This document shows positions 32,463 through 41,864 of a stretch of DNA of 64,000 bases, piece by piece. The stretch covers positions 3,567,467-3,631,466 of the forward strand of contig NZ_KB849239.1 in the NCBI RefSeq assembly GCF_000368085.1, given 5' to 3'. The DNA is from Acinetobacter nosocomialis NIPH 2119. Its GTDB lineage: Bacteria > Pseudomonadota > Gammaproteobacteria > Pseudomonadales > Moraxellaceae. The notes under the pieces are model-generated. The model did no database searches and was not told the DNA's origin. It saw only the letters and a list, made by a program, of their open reading frames with translations. A program made the translations under genes and the position numbers. Position 1 is the first letter of the stretch; every line of letters starts with the position of its first letter.

Positions 32463-34268
32463 ATGGCAAATAATCAGCAGGATGATCATCGAGTCGTAAA
32501 AATAGGTTGTGCCTCTGGGTTTTGGGGAGATACCAATACTGCCGCTTTTCAGTTAGTGCATTTGACCGATATTAATTATTTGGTTTTTGATTATTTGTCT
32601 GAGATTACCATGTCGATTATGGCAAAAGCGAAGATGGTAGAACCGAAACATGGTTACGCTTTAGACTTTGTCAGCCGAGTCATGGCACCTTTGCTGAAAA
32701 AAATTGCTGAAAAAAAGATTAAAGTGATTAGTAATGCCGGTGGTGTTAATCCATTAGCTTGTCGGGATGCCTTACAAAAAATTATTAAAGAGTATGGTCT
32801 AGATCTGAAAGTGGCTGTGGTGTTAGGTGATGATCTTTTGCCAAAACATGAGCAGTTAAAATTACAGAATATTCAAGAAATGTTTAGCGGAGAAGCTTTG
32901 CCTGAACAGGTAGCGAGCAGTAATGCTTATTTAGGCGCGGTTGCTATTCGTGACGCCTTAGACTTAGGTGCCGATATTGTGATTACGGGTCGGGTGGTTG
33001 ACTCTGCTGTGGTGCTTGCACCTTTGCTTCATGAATATCAATGGTCGCTCGATGATTATGACAAATTGGCGCAAGGTTCATTAGCAGGTCATGTCATCGA
33101 ATGTGGTGCCCAATGTACGGGTGGTAACTTTACCGATTGGCAATTGGTGCAGGGCTTCGACAACATGGGGTTTCCAGTGGTTGAAGTGAGTGAGGATGGC
33201 TCATTTATTGTAACTAAGCCTCAAGGTACAGGTGGTCTGGTTTCTACTGCTACAGTTGCAGAGCAAATTGTTTATGAAATAGGTAATCCTCAAGCATATT
33301 TACTACCTGATGTAATTGCTGATTTCAGCCACGTGCATTTAGAGCAAGTTGGGGAGCATCGGGTTCGTGTAACGGGCGCAAAAGGACAAGCTCCGACTGC
33401 ACAATATAAAGTCAGCGCGACCTATCCTGATGGTTATCGGGTTTTAGTGAGTTTCTTAATTGCAGGCCGTGAGGCACCACAAAAAGCACAAGTTATTGCT
33501 GATGCGATTTTGACTAAGTGCGAACGTGTTTTAACAATGCGTTCGGTGCCACCTTTTAGTGAAAAGTCGGTTGAAATCTTAGGTATTGAAAGTACTTATG
33601 GCGAACATGCCCAAACATTAAATAGTCGTGAAGTGGTGGTCAAAATAGCTGTAAAACACATGTTTAAAGAAGCATGTATGTTCTTTGCATCTGAAATTGC
33701 TCAGGCCTCTACAGGTATGGCTCCAGCCTTGGCAGGAATTGTTGGAGGCCGACCAAAAGCATCTCCAGTGATTAAGTTATTTTCATTTTTAATAGATAAA
33801 AATCAGGTAAGTGTCGAAATCGATTTTGAAGGAAAACGCTACCCTGTTGAGATTCCACAAGAAGTTTTTACAGAGCAATTGCCTACTTTAAAGGCAGGTG
33901 AAAATGCAATTTATCAAGGAGATGAAATTGAAGTTCCTTTGATTGAAATTGCGCATGCCCGCAGTGGTGATAAAGGCAATCATAGCAATATTGGCGTGAT
34001 TGCACGTAAAGTAGACTATTTACCATGGATTCGTGCAGCACTAACTGAACAGTCTGTTGCAAGCTATATGCAACATGTCTTGAATGCTGAGAAAGGGCGA
34101 GTAATTCGTTATGAGTTACCGGGTTTAAATGCACTAAATTTTATGTTGGAGAATGCTTTAGGTGGTGGTGGTGTTGCCAGCTTGCGTATTGACCCGCAAG
34201 GCAAAGCCTTTGCCCAACAGTTATTGGATATGCCAGTTAAAGTTCCGGCACATCTTTTAGAAAAATAA
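32463..34268 (+). CDS. atuA: AtuA, acyclic terpene utilisation protein (DUF1446)
   Basis: This 601-residue protein is essential for citronellol/geraniol growth in Pseudomonas, but its reaction is undefined. The first 440 residues form the DUF1446 domain (KIGCASGFWGDTNTAAFQLV, SNAGGVNPLACRDAL, DIVITGRVVDSAVVLAPL, ECGAQCTGGNFTDW). The C-terminal 100 residues are the AtuA-like domain (LIEIAHARSGDKGNHSNIGVIAR). I favour the ATG at 32463 over 32451; neither has a strong ribosome site. It is the first gene of the atuABCDEF transcript. Confidence 0.92.
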   Translation: MANNQQDDHRVVKIGCASGFWGDTNTAAFQLVHLTDINYLVFDYLSEITMSIMAKAKMVEPKHGYALDFVSRVMAPLLKKIAEKKIKVISNAGGVNPLACRDALQKIIKEYGLDLKVAVVLGDDLLPKHEQLKLQNIQEMFSGEALPEQVASSNAYLGAVAIRDALDLGADIVITGRVVDSAVVLAPLLHEYQWSLDDYDKLAQGSLAGHVIECGAQCTGGNFTDWQLVQGFDNMGFPVVEVSEDGSFIVTKPQGTGGLVSTATVAEQIVYEIGNPQAYLLPDVIADFSHVHLEQVGEHRVRVTGAKGQAPTAQYKVSATYPDGYRVLVSFLIAGREAPQKAQVIADAILTKCERVLTMRSVPPFSEKSVEILGIESTYGEHAQTLNSREVVVKIAVKHMFKEACMFFASEIAQASTGMAPALAGIVGGRPKASPVIKLFSFLIDKNQVSVEIDFEGKRYPVEIPQEVFTEQLPTLKAGENAIYQGDEIEVPLIEIAHARSGDKGNHSNIGVIARKVDYLPWIRAALTEQSVASYMQHVLNAEKGRVIRYELPGLNALNFMLENALGGGGVASLRIDPQGKAFAQQLLDMPVKVPAHLLEK

Positions 34269-34288
34269 AATGAATGGATGAAACAAAG

Positions 34289-35200
34289 ATGAGTTATCAA
34301 TCAATTTTTAGACCAGATGCTTTCGCTAATAAAGTCATTATTGTGACAGGTGGTGGCTCAGGAATTGGCCGTTGTACGGCACATGAGCTTGCAGCCCTCG
34401 GCGCTCAAGTAGTGATTACAGGACGCAAAATTGAAAAATTAGAGAAAGTAAGCCAAGAAATTATAGAAGATGGTGGTCGGGTTCATTTTATTGTTTGTGA
34501 TAACCGTGAAGAAGAACAAGTGAAAAATATGATTGCCGAAGTGATAGAGAAATTCGGCAAACTCGATGGTTTGGTAAATAATGCAGGCGGCCAGTTCCCC
34601 TCAGCTTTAGAGAATATTTCGGCGAATGGTTTCGATGCAGTCGTGCGTAATAATTTACACGCAACGTTCTATTTAATGCGTGAAGCTTATAACCAATGGA
34701 TGGCTAAACATGGTGGCAGTATTGTCAATATGACTGCTGATATGTGGGGCGGCATGCCCGGAATGGGACATTCTGGTGCTGCGCGTTCGGGGGTCGATAA
34801 CTTAACTAAAACAGCATCGGTTGAGTGGGGCAAATCAGGCGTTCGTGTAAATGCGGTTGCACCAGGATGGATTGTGTCATCCGGTATGGATAATTATAGC
34901 GGTGATTTTGCCAAAGTGATTATTCCAAGTCTTGCTAGCAATGTACCGCTAAAACGCATGGGAACTGAATCAGAAGTTTCTTCGGCGATTTGTTATTTAC
35001 TGTCAGATGCTGCGGCTTTTGTGTCAGGTGTAACTTTGCGTATTGATGGTGCAGCATCACAAGGGACACGCATGTATCCACTAGCCGAAGCGACAAATAG
35101 TCAGTCTTATAATGGTTTCCATCGTGCGTTTATTCCTGAAATTTTTAAAAAAGATAAGACTGAGAAAGCCGAACAAAACAATAGTTTAGGTTTGGAGTGA
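34289..35200 (+). CDS. atuB: AtuB, short-chain dehydrogenase/reductase of citronellol catabolism
   Basis: This is an NAD(P)-dependent SDR of about 303 residues. The Rossmann motif is TGGGSGIG and NNAGG follows. The catalytic Ser is replaced or shifted (NMTADMWGGMPGMGHSGAARSGVDNLTK), where the usual YxxxK reads SGAARSG. Proof of dehydrogenase activity is lacking for this subgroup, which instead resembles 2,4-dienoyl-CoA reductase-like SDRs. The ATG at 34289 (MSYQSIF) gives the natural N-terminus; 34274 is an alternative. It is 20 bp after atuA and 10 bp before atuC. Confidence 0.85.
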   Translation: MSYQSIFRPDAFANKVIIVTGGGSGIGRCTAHELAALGAQVVITGRKIEKLEKVSQEIIEDGGRVHFIVCDNREEEQVKNMIAEVIEKFGKLDGLVNNAGGQFPSALENISANGFDAVVRNNLHATFYLMREAYNQWMAKHGGSIVNMTADMWGGMPGMGHSGAARSGVDNLTKTASVEWGKSGVRVNAVAPGWIVSSGMDNYSGDFAKVIIPSLASNVPLKRMGTESEVSSAICYLLSDAAAFVSGVTLRIDGAASQGTRMYPLAEATNSQSYNGFHRAFIPEIFKKDKTEKAEQNNSLGLE

Positions 35201-35210
35201 GGAATAAAAA

Positions 35211-36824
35211 ATGACCATTCTCCAATCCGAAATTGCTGTTGGGAGTGAACAGTATCAAAAAAATAAAGAGGCACTACTTGCTCAGCTGAGTGAAGTCCGT
35301 GCAATTCAGCAAAAAAGCATTGATAAATCATATGCTGCTAAACCGAAATTCGATAAAAAGGGCAAGATTCTGCCGCATGAGCGTGTGCGGTTATTACTCG
35401 ATGCTGATTCTCCTTTTGTTGAGCTTTGTGGTTTGGTTGGCTACAACATGCATGATGACAAAGATGGTTCCGAAGCAGGTGGTGGAGTAATTGCCGGCAT
35501 TGGTTTTGTTAGTGGTGTGCGTTGTCTAGTTTCTGCAAGTAATAGTGCAATTAAGGGCGGGACCATGTCTCCTATGGGCGTACAAAAAACTTTGCGTTTA
35601 CAAAAAATTGCCTTAGAACAAAAACTCCCGCTGATTACGCTGACCGAAAGTGGGGGCGCTAACTTAAATTATGCTGCTGAAGTATTTACCTATGGTGGTA
35701 TGACCTTTGCCAATCAGGCACGTTTGTCTGCAGCAGGTATTCCCCAACTTGCAGTGGTGCATGGTAATGCAACGGCAGGTGGTGCTTATCAACCAGGTCT
35801 TTCAGATTATGTCATTGTAGTACGCAAACAAACCGAGATGCTTCTTGCAGGTCCCCCTTTACTCTTGGCTGCCACTGGCGAAGTGGCAACAGCTGAAGAG
35901 TTGGGCGGGGCAGAAATGCATGCGCAGGTTGCTGGAACAGCAGAATACTTAGCAGGAAATGATGCTGACGGTATTCGGATGGCACGTGAAATTTTTGAAC
36001 ACCTGAACTGGAAAGAGCAAATCAAACCAGTTGATGTGACTTATAAAGAGCCTCGTTACGATACCGAGGAACTATTGGGTGTTATCCCAAGTGATCCTAA
36101 ACAACCATTTGATATGAAAGAAGTGGTTGCACGCATTATTGACGATTCAGATTTTCTAGAATTTAAGCAGGAATATGATGACTTAACGGTATGTGGCTGG
36201 GCAAAAATTGGAGGCTTGCATATCGGTATTATTACCAATAATGGTCCGATTACCCCTCAAGGAGCAGCAAAAGCAGCTCAGTTTATTCACTTATGTGAAC
36301 AGACTAACCGCCCCTTATTGTTCTTACATAACACTACTGGCTTTATGGTGGGAACCGATGCCGAGCAAAATGGCATTATTAAGCATGGCTCAAAACTGAT
36401 TCAAGCGGTTGCCAATTGTACTGTACCTAAAATTTCAATCGTTGTAGCAGGGTCATATGGTGCTGGTAACTACGCAATGTGTGGTCGGAGTTTATCGCCA
36501 GATTTTATTTTTGCTTGGCCGAACTCGCATGTTGCTGTAATGGGTTCTGCACAGGCTGGAAAAGTATTACGTATTGTGGCAGAAGGAAAGCAAAAGGCGT
36601 CTGGTCAGGAACCGAATCCGCAAATGCTCGATTTTCTTGAGCAAAGTACGGCCATGAAATTAGAGCAGCAATCTACCGCGCTTTTCAATACGGCTATGCT
36701 TCATGACGATGGCATTATTGACCCGAGAGATACCCGAAAATTACTTATTTTCCTTTTACAAACCATTTATGAAGCACAGCAACGCGAGTTGAATCCGACC
36801 CGTTTTGGTGTGTCCCGTTTTTAA
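35211..36824 (+). CDS. atuC: geranyl-CoA carboxylase beta subunit AtuC
   Basis: This is the 537-residue carboxyltransferase subunit of a biotin-dependent acyl-CoA carboxylase. It carries both carboxyltransferase lobes (GGGVIAGIGFVSGVRCLVSAS, LTESGGANL, then GIITNNGPITPQGAAKAAQFI, NTTGFMVGTDAEQNGIIKHGSKLIQAVAN and VAGSYGAGNYAMCGR). It could equally be the methylcrotonyl-CoA carboxylase (LiuB) paralogue by sequence alone. The atuA and atuB neighbours decide for geranyl-CoA, where carboxylation of the gamma-methyl branch allows chain breakdown. GAGGAA precedes the ATG. Confidence 0.9.
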   Translation: MTILQSEIAVGSEQYQKNKEALLAQLSEVRAIQQKSIDKSYAAKPKFDKKGKILPHERVRLLLDADSPFVELCGLVGYNMHDDKDGSEAGGGVIAGIGFVSGVRCLVSASNSAIKGGTMSPMGVQKTLRLQKIALEQKLPLITLTESGGANLNYAAEVFTYGGMTFANQARLSAAGIPQLAVVHGNATAGGAYQPGLSDYVIVVRKQTEMLLAGPPLLLAATGEVATAEELGGAEMHAQVAGTAEYLAGNDADGIRMAREIFEHLNWKEQIKPVDVTYKEPRYDTEELLGVIPSDPKQPFDMKEVVARIIDDSDFLEFKQEYDDLTVCGWAKIGGLHIGIITNNGPITPQGAAKAAQFIHLCEQTNRPLLFLHNTTGFMVGTDAEQNGIIKHGSKLIQAVANCTVPKISIVVAGSYGAGNYAMCGRSLSPDFIFAWPNSHVAVMGSAQAGKVLRIVAEGKQKASGQEPNPQMLDFLEQSTAMKLEQQSTALFNTAMLHDDGIIDPRDTRKLLIFLLQTIYEAQQRELNPTRFGVSRF

Positions 36825-36866
36825 TCAACCTTTACCGTAATTAAAAAAATTAATAGGAACAACACC

Positions 36867-38024
36867 ATGAAGTTTACTGCCGAACATGAAGCATTACGTC
36901 GCACAGCACGTCAATTTGTTCAAAATGAGCTGAATCCACATATTCCAGAATGGGAGGCTGCGGGGAAATTTCCAATCCACGACGTATTTAAAAAAATGGG
37001 TGATCTTGGTTTATTAGGGATTTGTAAGCCTGAGGAAAATGGCGGTTTAGCGTTAGATTATTCCTATAACCTTGTGGTTGCAGAAGAAATTGGATATGCG
37101 GCTTGCGGCGGTGTGCCTTTAGCCATTGGTGTACAAACCGATATGGCAACACCTGCTTTGGCGCGTTTTGGTAGTAAAGAATTACGCGATGAGTTTTTAA
37201 CACCAGCCATTGCTGGGGAATATGTTGCCTCAATTGCGGTATCAGAAGTGCATGCTGGTTCGGATGTTGCTGCTATTAAAACGACTGCTAAAAAAGATGG
37301 CGATGACTATGTCATTAACGGCAGCAAAATGTGGATTACCAACTCATTGCAGGCTGATTTCTTCTGCCTTTTAGCCAATACATCTGACGATAAACCACAC
37401 GTCAACAAGTCGATGATTATTGTGCCGGCAAAAACTAAAGGGATTAGTTTTTCCGAGCCACTTAATAAATTAGGGATGCGTTCAACGACCACAGCACAAG
37501 TTTATTTAGACAATGTTCGTGTACCTCAGCGCAACTTGGTTGGTGTTGAAGGTATGGGCTTCATGATGCAGATGATGCAATTTCAGGAAGAGCGTTTATG
37601 GGCTTGTGCTAATGCTATTGGTGGTTTGGAAAATTTAATCCAGAAGACTATCGCCTATACCAAAGAGCGTACGACGTTTGGTCAGCCACTTATTAATAAC
37701 CAATATATTCACTTCCGCTTTGCTGAACTCATGACTGAAATAGAAGCACTTAAAGCATTAACCTACCAAGCGTGTGAACAGCATATTGCAGGTGAAGATG
37801 TGACCAAGCTGGCATCTATGGCAAAACTCAAAGCTGGACGTTTAACTCGTGAAGTTGCTGATAGCTGTCTGCAATACTGGGGTGGTAACGGCTTTATGTG
37901 GGATAACCCTGCATCACAGTTGTATCGTGATGGTCGTTTAGGCTCTATTGGCGGTGGGGCAGATGAGATTATGTTGGGGATTATATGCAAACTTATGGAT
38001 ATCTTGCCAAAAAAACAAAAATAA
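36867..38024 (+). CDS. atuD: citronellyl-CoA dehydrogenase AtuD
   Basis: This FAD-dependent acyl-CoA dehydrogenase of 385 residues is expected to oxidise citronellyl-CoA to cis-geranyl-CoA. Signatures are ASIAVSEVHAGSDVAAIKT, VINGSKMWITNSLQADFF and LQYWGGNGFMWDNPASQLYRDGRL. The C-terminal position of the usual MCAD Glu is Gly-rich (IGGGADEI), while Glu242 in EERLW occupies the isovaleryl-CoA-dehydrogenase position, which fits a branched substrate. GGA precedes the ATG. It is in the middle of the atu operon. Confidence 0.9.
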   Translation: MKFTAEHEALRRTARQFVQNELNPHIPEWEAAGKFPIHDVFKKMGDLGLLGICKPEENGGLALDYSYNLVVAEEIGYAACGGVPLAIGVQTDMATPALARFGSKELRDEFLTPAIAGEYVASIAVSEVHAGSDVAAIKTTAKKDGDDYVINGSKMWITNSLQADFFCLLANTSDDKPHVNKSMIIVPAKTKGISFSEPLNKLGMRSTTTAQVYLDNVRVPQRNLVGVEGMGFMMQMMQFQEERLWACANAIGGLENLIQKTIAYTKERTTFGQPLINNQYIHFRFAELMTEIEALKALTYQACEQHIAGEDVTKLASMAKLKAGRLTREVADSCLQYWGGNGFMWDNPASQLYRDGRLGSIGGGADEIMLGIICKLMDILPKKQK

Positions 38025-38034
38025 GGAATCAGCC

Positions 38035-38871
38035 ATGACACTTTCAGCATCTCTACAAGCTATAGATATTGATGACAGTATTCAATTAGAACAAGACGGC
38101 AGTATTTTATATCTTTGGTTAAACCGACCGGAGAGCCGTAATGCCATGAACTTGAATATGGTCAATGCAATTCAGCAAGTTTTTGCTGCCATTCGCGATG
38201 ACCTTTTAATTCGCGCGGTCATCATCCGTGGTGAGGGCGGGACTTTTTGTGCAGGTGGGGATATTAAAGACATGGCTGCCTTACGAGTTGAAGCAACTCA
38301 TGTCGGTAGTCTACAACCTTATGCTGACTTTAACCGCCGTTTTGGTGCCATGCTTGAGCAAGTTGAAGCTGCACCGCAAACTGTTGTGGTCATTTTAGAA
38401 GGTGCGGTGTTAGGTGGAGGTTTTGGGCTGGCATGTGTTTCTGATGTTGCCATTAGCCGTGACAATGCGCAGTTTGGTTTACCTGAAACTGGGCTTGGTG
38501 TGATTCCTGCTCAAATTGCTCCTTTTGTGGTGAAACGTATTGGCCTGACTCAAGCACGCCGATTAGCTTTATTAGGTATGCGCTTTGAAGGGCATACGGC
38601 ACTGAGTGTCGGTGTGGTTCATCAAATTGCACATAATGAAATTGAACTTGAACAAGCTTTAGAGGAAACCATTCAACACATTAAACGAGCAGCTCCTCAA
38701 GCTTCGCGTGTGACCAAAGCATTGTTACATCGAACACTCAATGAGCCTTTAAATAAATTGCTCAATGATGCAGCTCAGCAGTTTGCCCAAGCGGTTGGTG
38801 GAGCTGAAGGTCAAGAAGGAACGATGGCTTTTATCCAGAAAAGGTTACCAAATTGGGCCGATGAGTCATAA
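38035..38871 (+). CDS. atuE: isohexenylglutaconyl-CoA hydratase AtuE
   Basis: This crotonase-fold protein of 278 residues is expected to hydrate isohexenylglutaconyl-CoA, the product of geranyl-CoA carboxylase. It shows the crotonase oxyanion-hole segments GGTFCAGGDIKDMA and GAVLGGGFGLACVSDVAIS, and the QFGLPETGLGVIPAQIAPFVVKRIG block. I took the ATG at 38035 with AAGGAA upstream. A longer reading starting inside atuD has no support. It follows atuD by 10 bp. Confidence 0.9.
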   Translation: MTLSASLQAIDIDDSIQLEQDGSILYLWLNRPESRNAMNLNMVNAIQQVFAAIRDDLLIRAVIIRGEGGTFCAGGDIKDMAALRVEATHVGSLQPYADFNRRFGAMLEQVEAAPQTVVVILEGAVLGGGFGLACVSDVAISRDNAQFGLPETGLGVIPAQIAPFVVKRIGLTQARRLALLGMRFEGHTALSVGVVHQIAHNEIELEQALEETIQHIKRAAPQASRVTKALLHRTLNEPLNKLLNDAAQQFAQAVGGAEGQEGTMAFIQKRLPNWADES

Positions 38872-38891
38872 AAGATAAGGATAAAAAAATA

Positions 38892-40832
38892 ATGAAATTT
38901 TCAAAAATACTGGTTGCCAATCGTGGTGAAATTGCAGTTCGAGTTATGCAAACAGCCAAGGCAATGGGTTACCAAACTGTCGCAGTTTATTCCGATGCAG
39001 ACCGTAATGCCCGTCATGTGCAAGAAGCAGATGAAGCTGTTTACATTGGGGCATCTAAAGTATCGGAGTCTTATCTTTCCATTGCTAAAATTATCGAAGC
39101 CTGCAAAAAAACAGGGGCAGATGCTGTTCATCCCGGTTATGGTTTTTTGTCAGAAAATACTGATTTTGCTCAGGCATGTATCGACAACCAGATTACATTT
39201 ATTGGACCTACCGCTTCTGCAATTGAGTTAATGGGCAGTAAACGCCTTTCAAAAATTGCCATGATTGAGGCGGGCGTCCCTTGTGTGCCGGGTTATGAAG
39301 GTGACCGACAAGATCTCGAATATTTAGCAGCTCAAGCCGAGCAAATTGGCTTTCCAATTATGGTCAAAGCTTCTGCGGGTGGCGGCGGTCGTGGCATGCG
39401 TTTGGTACAACAAGCATCTGAATTGATTGAGGCGTTGCAAACTGCACGTTCAGAAGCTGAAAATGCTTTTGGTTCGGGGGAGCTTATTTTAGAAAAAGCA
39501 GTTATTGCTCCGCGTCATGTCGAAATTCAGGTTTTTGGTGATACTCACGGCAATTATGTGTATTTGTTTGAGCGTGATTGTTCGATCCAACGTCGCCATC
39601 AAAAAGTAGTTGAAGAGGCGCCGTGTCCAGTCATGACGCCTGAACTACGTCAGCAAATGGGCGAGGCAGCTGTAGCAGCGGCAAAAGCATGTGCTTATGT
39701 CGGGGCAGGTACAGTTGAGTTTTTGCTTGATGCATCGGGTGCATTTTACTTTTTAGAGATGAATACCCGTTTGCAGGTAGAACATCCGGTCACTGAGCTT
39801 ATTACCGGGCTAGATTTAGTTGAATGGCAGCTGCGTGTGGCGAATGGTGAGCATTTACCTTTAAAGCAACAGGAGTTGAACTTCAATGGACATGCGATCG
39901 AAGTACGTTTGTATGCAGAAGACCCACGTCAGGATTTCTTACCCCAAACAGGCAAGGTTTTACGCTGGAAGCCTGCAACTTTACCAAATGTGCGAATCGA
40001 TCATGGCATGTTGGCAACTGATGAAGTCAGCCCATTTTACGATCCGATGGTAGCAAAGGTGATTGCATATGGGAAAACCCGTCAGGATGCGATTCGCTTA
40101 CTGGCTCGTGCAGTCGATGATAGTGTTTTACTTGGAGTGAATAGTAATAAACAGTTCTTGGTCAATTTACTGCGCCATCCAGTTGTTGTTGGAGGGGATA
40201 CCAATACTGCATTCATCCAACAGCACTTCCAAAATGATCCGAGCTTACACCATCAAGTTTTATCTTTAGAAACTTTAGCGATTGCTGCGGCATTATTTAG
40301 CCAAAATAAAGGTACTGCGGTGTGGCAAACTGGGCTTGGTGTGCCATTACCGTTAAAATTACAAATTGCCGATCAGCAAATTCAATTGCAGGTTTCATCT
40401 GTAAATAACACATTTACGGCTCAGTTCTGTGATCAATCAGTTTGTATTGATGTGCTTGAGAGAACGTCAGAGTACCTAGTTTATTTAATTGATGGTATTC
40501 GTCGCCGTGTTCAATATGTATTAGATAGTGATCAACTTTATCTAGACCGAGATAATGGTAATATTGTGATACGCAATGTGACCTATGCTGCGCCAGAAGT
40601 TACCGATGTAGCGGGAGATGGCAAAATTCGTGCACCAATGGATGGTGCTGTGGTTAATATTCTGGTGAATAAAGGCGATCAAGTGGTGAGAGGTCAAACC
40701 TTACTAGTGCTTGAAGCTATGAAAATCCAGCAGCAGATTAAAGCTGATGTAGATGGTGTAGTTGAAGATGTGTTAGGGCAACAGGGTCAACAAGTCAAAA
40801 AACGGCAAATGCTATTTACTATTCAAACTTAA
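38892..40832 (+). CDS. atuF: geranyl-CoA carboxylase alpha subunit AtuF
   Basis: This 646-residue biotin-containing subunit pairs with AtuC. It has a biotin carboxylase N-half (ILVANRGEIAVRVMQTAKAMG, KASAGGGGRGMRLVQ ATP-grasp loop, FLEMNTRLQVEHPVTE) and a C-terminal biotin carrier domain. The biotinylated lysine is Lys611 in LEAMKIQQQ. The domain order and length match Pseudomonas AtuF and LiuD. It closes the operon before a terminator; I see no atuG or atuH in the cluster. Confidence 0.92.
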   Translation: MKFSKILVANRGEIAVRVMQTAKAMGYQTVAVYSDADRNARHVQEADEAVYIGASKVSESYLSIAKIIEACKKTGADAVHPGYGFLSENTDFAQACIDNQITFIGPTASAIELMGSKRLSKIAMIEAGVPCVPGYEGDRQDLEYLAAQAEQIGFPIMVKASAGGGGRGMRLVQQASELIEALQTARSEAENAFGSGELILEKAVIAPRHVEIQVFGDTHGNYVYLFERDCSIQRRHQKVVEEAPCPVMTPELRQQMGEAAVAAAKACAYVGAGTVEFLLDASGAFYFLEMNTRLQVEHPVTELITGLDLVEWQLRVANGEHLPLKQQELNFNGHAIEVRLYAEDPRQDFLPQTGKVLRWKPATLPNVRIDHGMLATDEVSPFYDPMVAKVIAYGKTRQDAIRLLARAVDDSVLLGVNSNKQFLVNLLRHPVVVGGDTNTAFIQQHFQNDPSLHHQVLSLETLAIAAALFSQNKGTAVWQTGLGVPLPLKLQIADQQIQLQVSSVNNTFTAQFCDQSVCIDVLERTSEYLVYLIDGIRRRVQYVLDSDQLYLDRDNGNIVIRNVTYAAPEVTDVAGDGKIRAPMDGAVVNILVNKGDQVVRGQTLLVLEAMKIQQQIKADVDGVVEDVLGQQGQQVKKRQMLFTIQT

Positions 40833-40835
40833 TTG

Positions 40836-40868
40836 AAAAATACCGCTCTTATTGGGCGGTATTTTTTT
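40836..40868 (+). terminator. terminator of the atu operon
   Basis: AAAAATACCGC and GCGGTATTTTT form an 11-bp stem with a 9-nt loop followed by T residues, just after atuF. It may also serve the converging roadblock-protein transcript. Confidence 0.85.
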
Positions 40869-40883
40869 ATAGCAGTTTAAGAG

Positions 40884-41303
40884 TTATTCTCCATCTGCCT
40901 CTGCAATCACTTGGCTTGCTTTTTTTAGGCTATAAAGCAGCTGCCCTAAAAGCACATCTCTATTACTTAGGGTAACCATAACCATCGGATGATGGAGAGC
41001 AGGAATCGCTGTTAAAATGGCTTTGCCATTATCTGCATCTAATGTGATGTTATTACAGCCAGTCAGTTGAATCTCTTTTAAAAATGCACTGACCATGGCC
41101 AAAATCGAGCTACTCACCGCTGCTAATTTGGTGGTATTAGGGTAGTTCTTGTGGCTCACTGTTGCCAATTCAAACCCATCTGAAGAACAAATCATGACAA
41201 AGTCTACACCACGTGTATTCATAAGAATTTTTTGAGCTTCACTTTTTGCAAGTTGTAGCAATTGTGTTGGAGCGGTTCGTTTTTGAACTGGAATACTAAG
41301 CAT
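40884..41303 (-). CDS. roadblock/LC7 domain protein (CvnB-like)
   Basis: This 139-residue protein has the roadblock fold pattern GVDFVMICSSDGFELATVS...KLAAVSSSILAMVSAFLKEI...NITLDADNGKAILTAIP...MVMVTLSNRDVLLGQLLYSLKKA. Roadblock proteins act as regulators of small GTPases, as MglB does for MglA and CvnB in Streptomyces conservons. The start overlaps the end of the GTPase gene by 8 bp, so the two proteins are translationally coupled and probably partners. It ends the four-gene operon. Confidence 0.87.
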   Translation of the reverse strand: MLSIPVQKRTAPTQLLQLAKSEAQKILMNTRGVDFVMICSSDGFELATVSHKNYPNTTKLAAVSSSILAMVSAFLKEIQLTGCNNITLDADNGKAILTAIPALHHPMVMVTLSNRDVLLGQLLYSLKKASQVIAEADGE

Positions 41304-41856
41304 GATCTTTCCCTTGAGATGTTGCGCCTACCTTAACTTCAAGTGATGCAATTAATGATTCAACCATCATTAAAATTTGCTCTTGTTCTCTTGCATCAAT
41401 AAAAAATAATGGATATTGAAGTTCGTTTTCTGCTAACCAGTTGCGATACTGTTGGAGTGAAGATTCTTTATTTTCATCAATATGCGTAATACCAATCGCA
41501 ATATTATCATTATAATTTTTAAAGGTTTCCAAGTAACTTTCTAGTTCAGCAATTGGAGTAGAGCTATTGTGATCTAACAGAAGAATAATACCAATCGCAC
41601 CTTTACAAATAACTGACCAGATAAAATCAAAACGGCTTTGTCCAGGGGTTCCATATAGCCCAATTTTAATATCATCATCTAAAGTAATTTCGCCGTAATC
41701 AATCCCTACAGTTGTTTGTGATTTTTGATGACTTTGTACATCAGTATTAAATGCTTCTGTTTCTAAAATTGGAATTTCAGATAGCGATTTGATCGCTTCT
41801 GTTTTACCAGCCCCCATACTGCCTGCGAAGACAATTTTATATTGTTGAATAATCAT
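41296..41856 (-). CDS. Ras-like small GTPase (CvnD/MglA-type)
   Basis: This 186-residue GTPase has P-loop GSMGAGKT at residues 12-19 and a switch-I Thr in QTTVGIDYGEI. The G3 region is LYGTPGQSRF, where the usual Asp is Gly at 69, as in the conservon CvnD proteins. G4 is THID at 124-127. AAGGA before the ATG at 41856 fixes the start; the longer reading is unsupported. The fold, motif changes and neighbouring roadblock genes place it in the bacterial MglA/Rup/CvnD GTPase group, which controls polarity, motility or differentiation elsewhere. Its job in Acinetobacter is unknown. Confidence 0.88.
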   Translation of the reverse strand: MIIQQYKIVFAGSMGAGKTEAIKSLSEIPILETEAFNTDVQSHQKSQTTVGIDYGEITLDDDIKIGLYGTPGQSRFDFIWSVICKGAIGIILLLDHNSSTPIAELESYLETFKNYNDNIAIGITHIDENKESSLQQYRNWLAENELQYPLFFIDAREQEQILMMVESLIASLEVKVGATSQGKDHA

Positions 41857-41864
41857 AGTGTTCC

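Noticed and set aside
35211..40832. Leucine/isovalerate (liu) cluster as the main reading of the carboxylase genes
   Set aside because: The presence of atuA (DUF1446) and the atuB-type SDR in front, and the atuABCDEF order, fit the geranyl-CoA pathway better. Sequence alone does not exclude overlapping activity.
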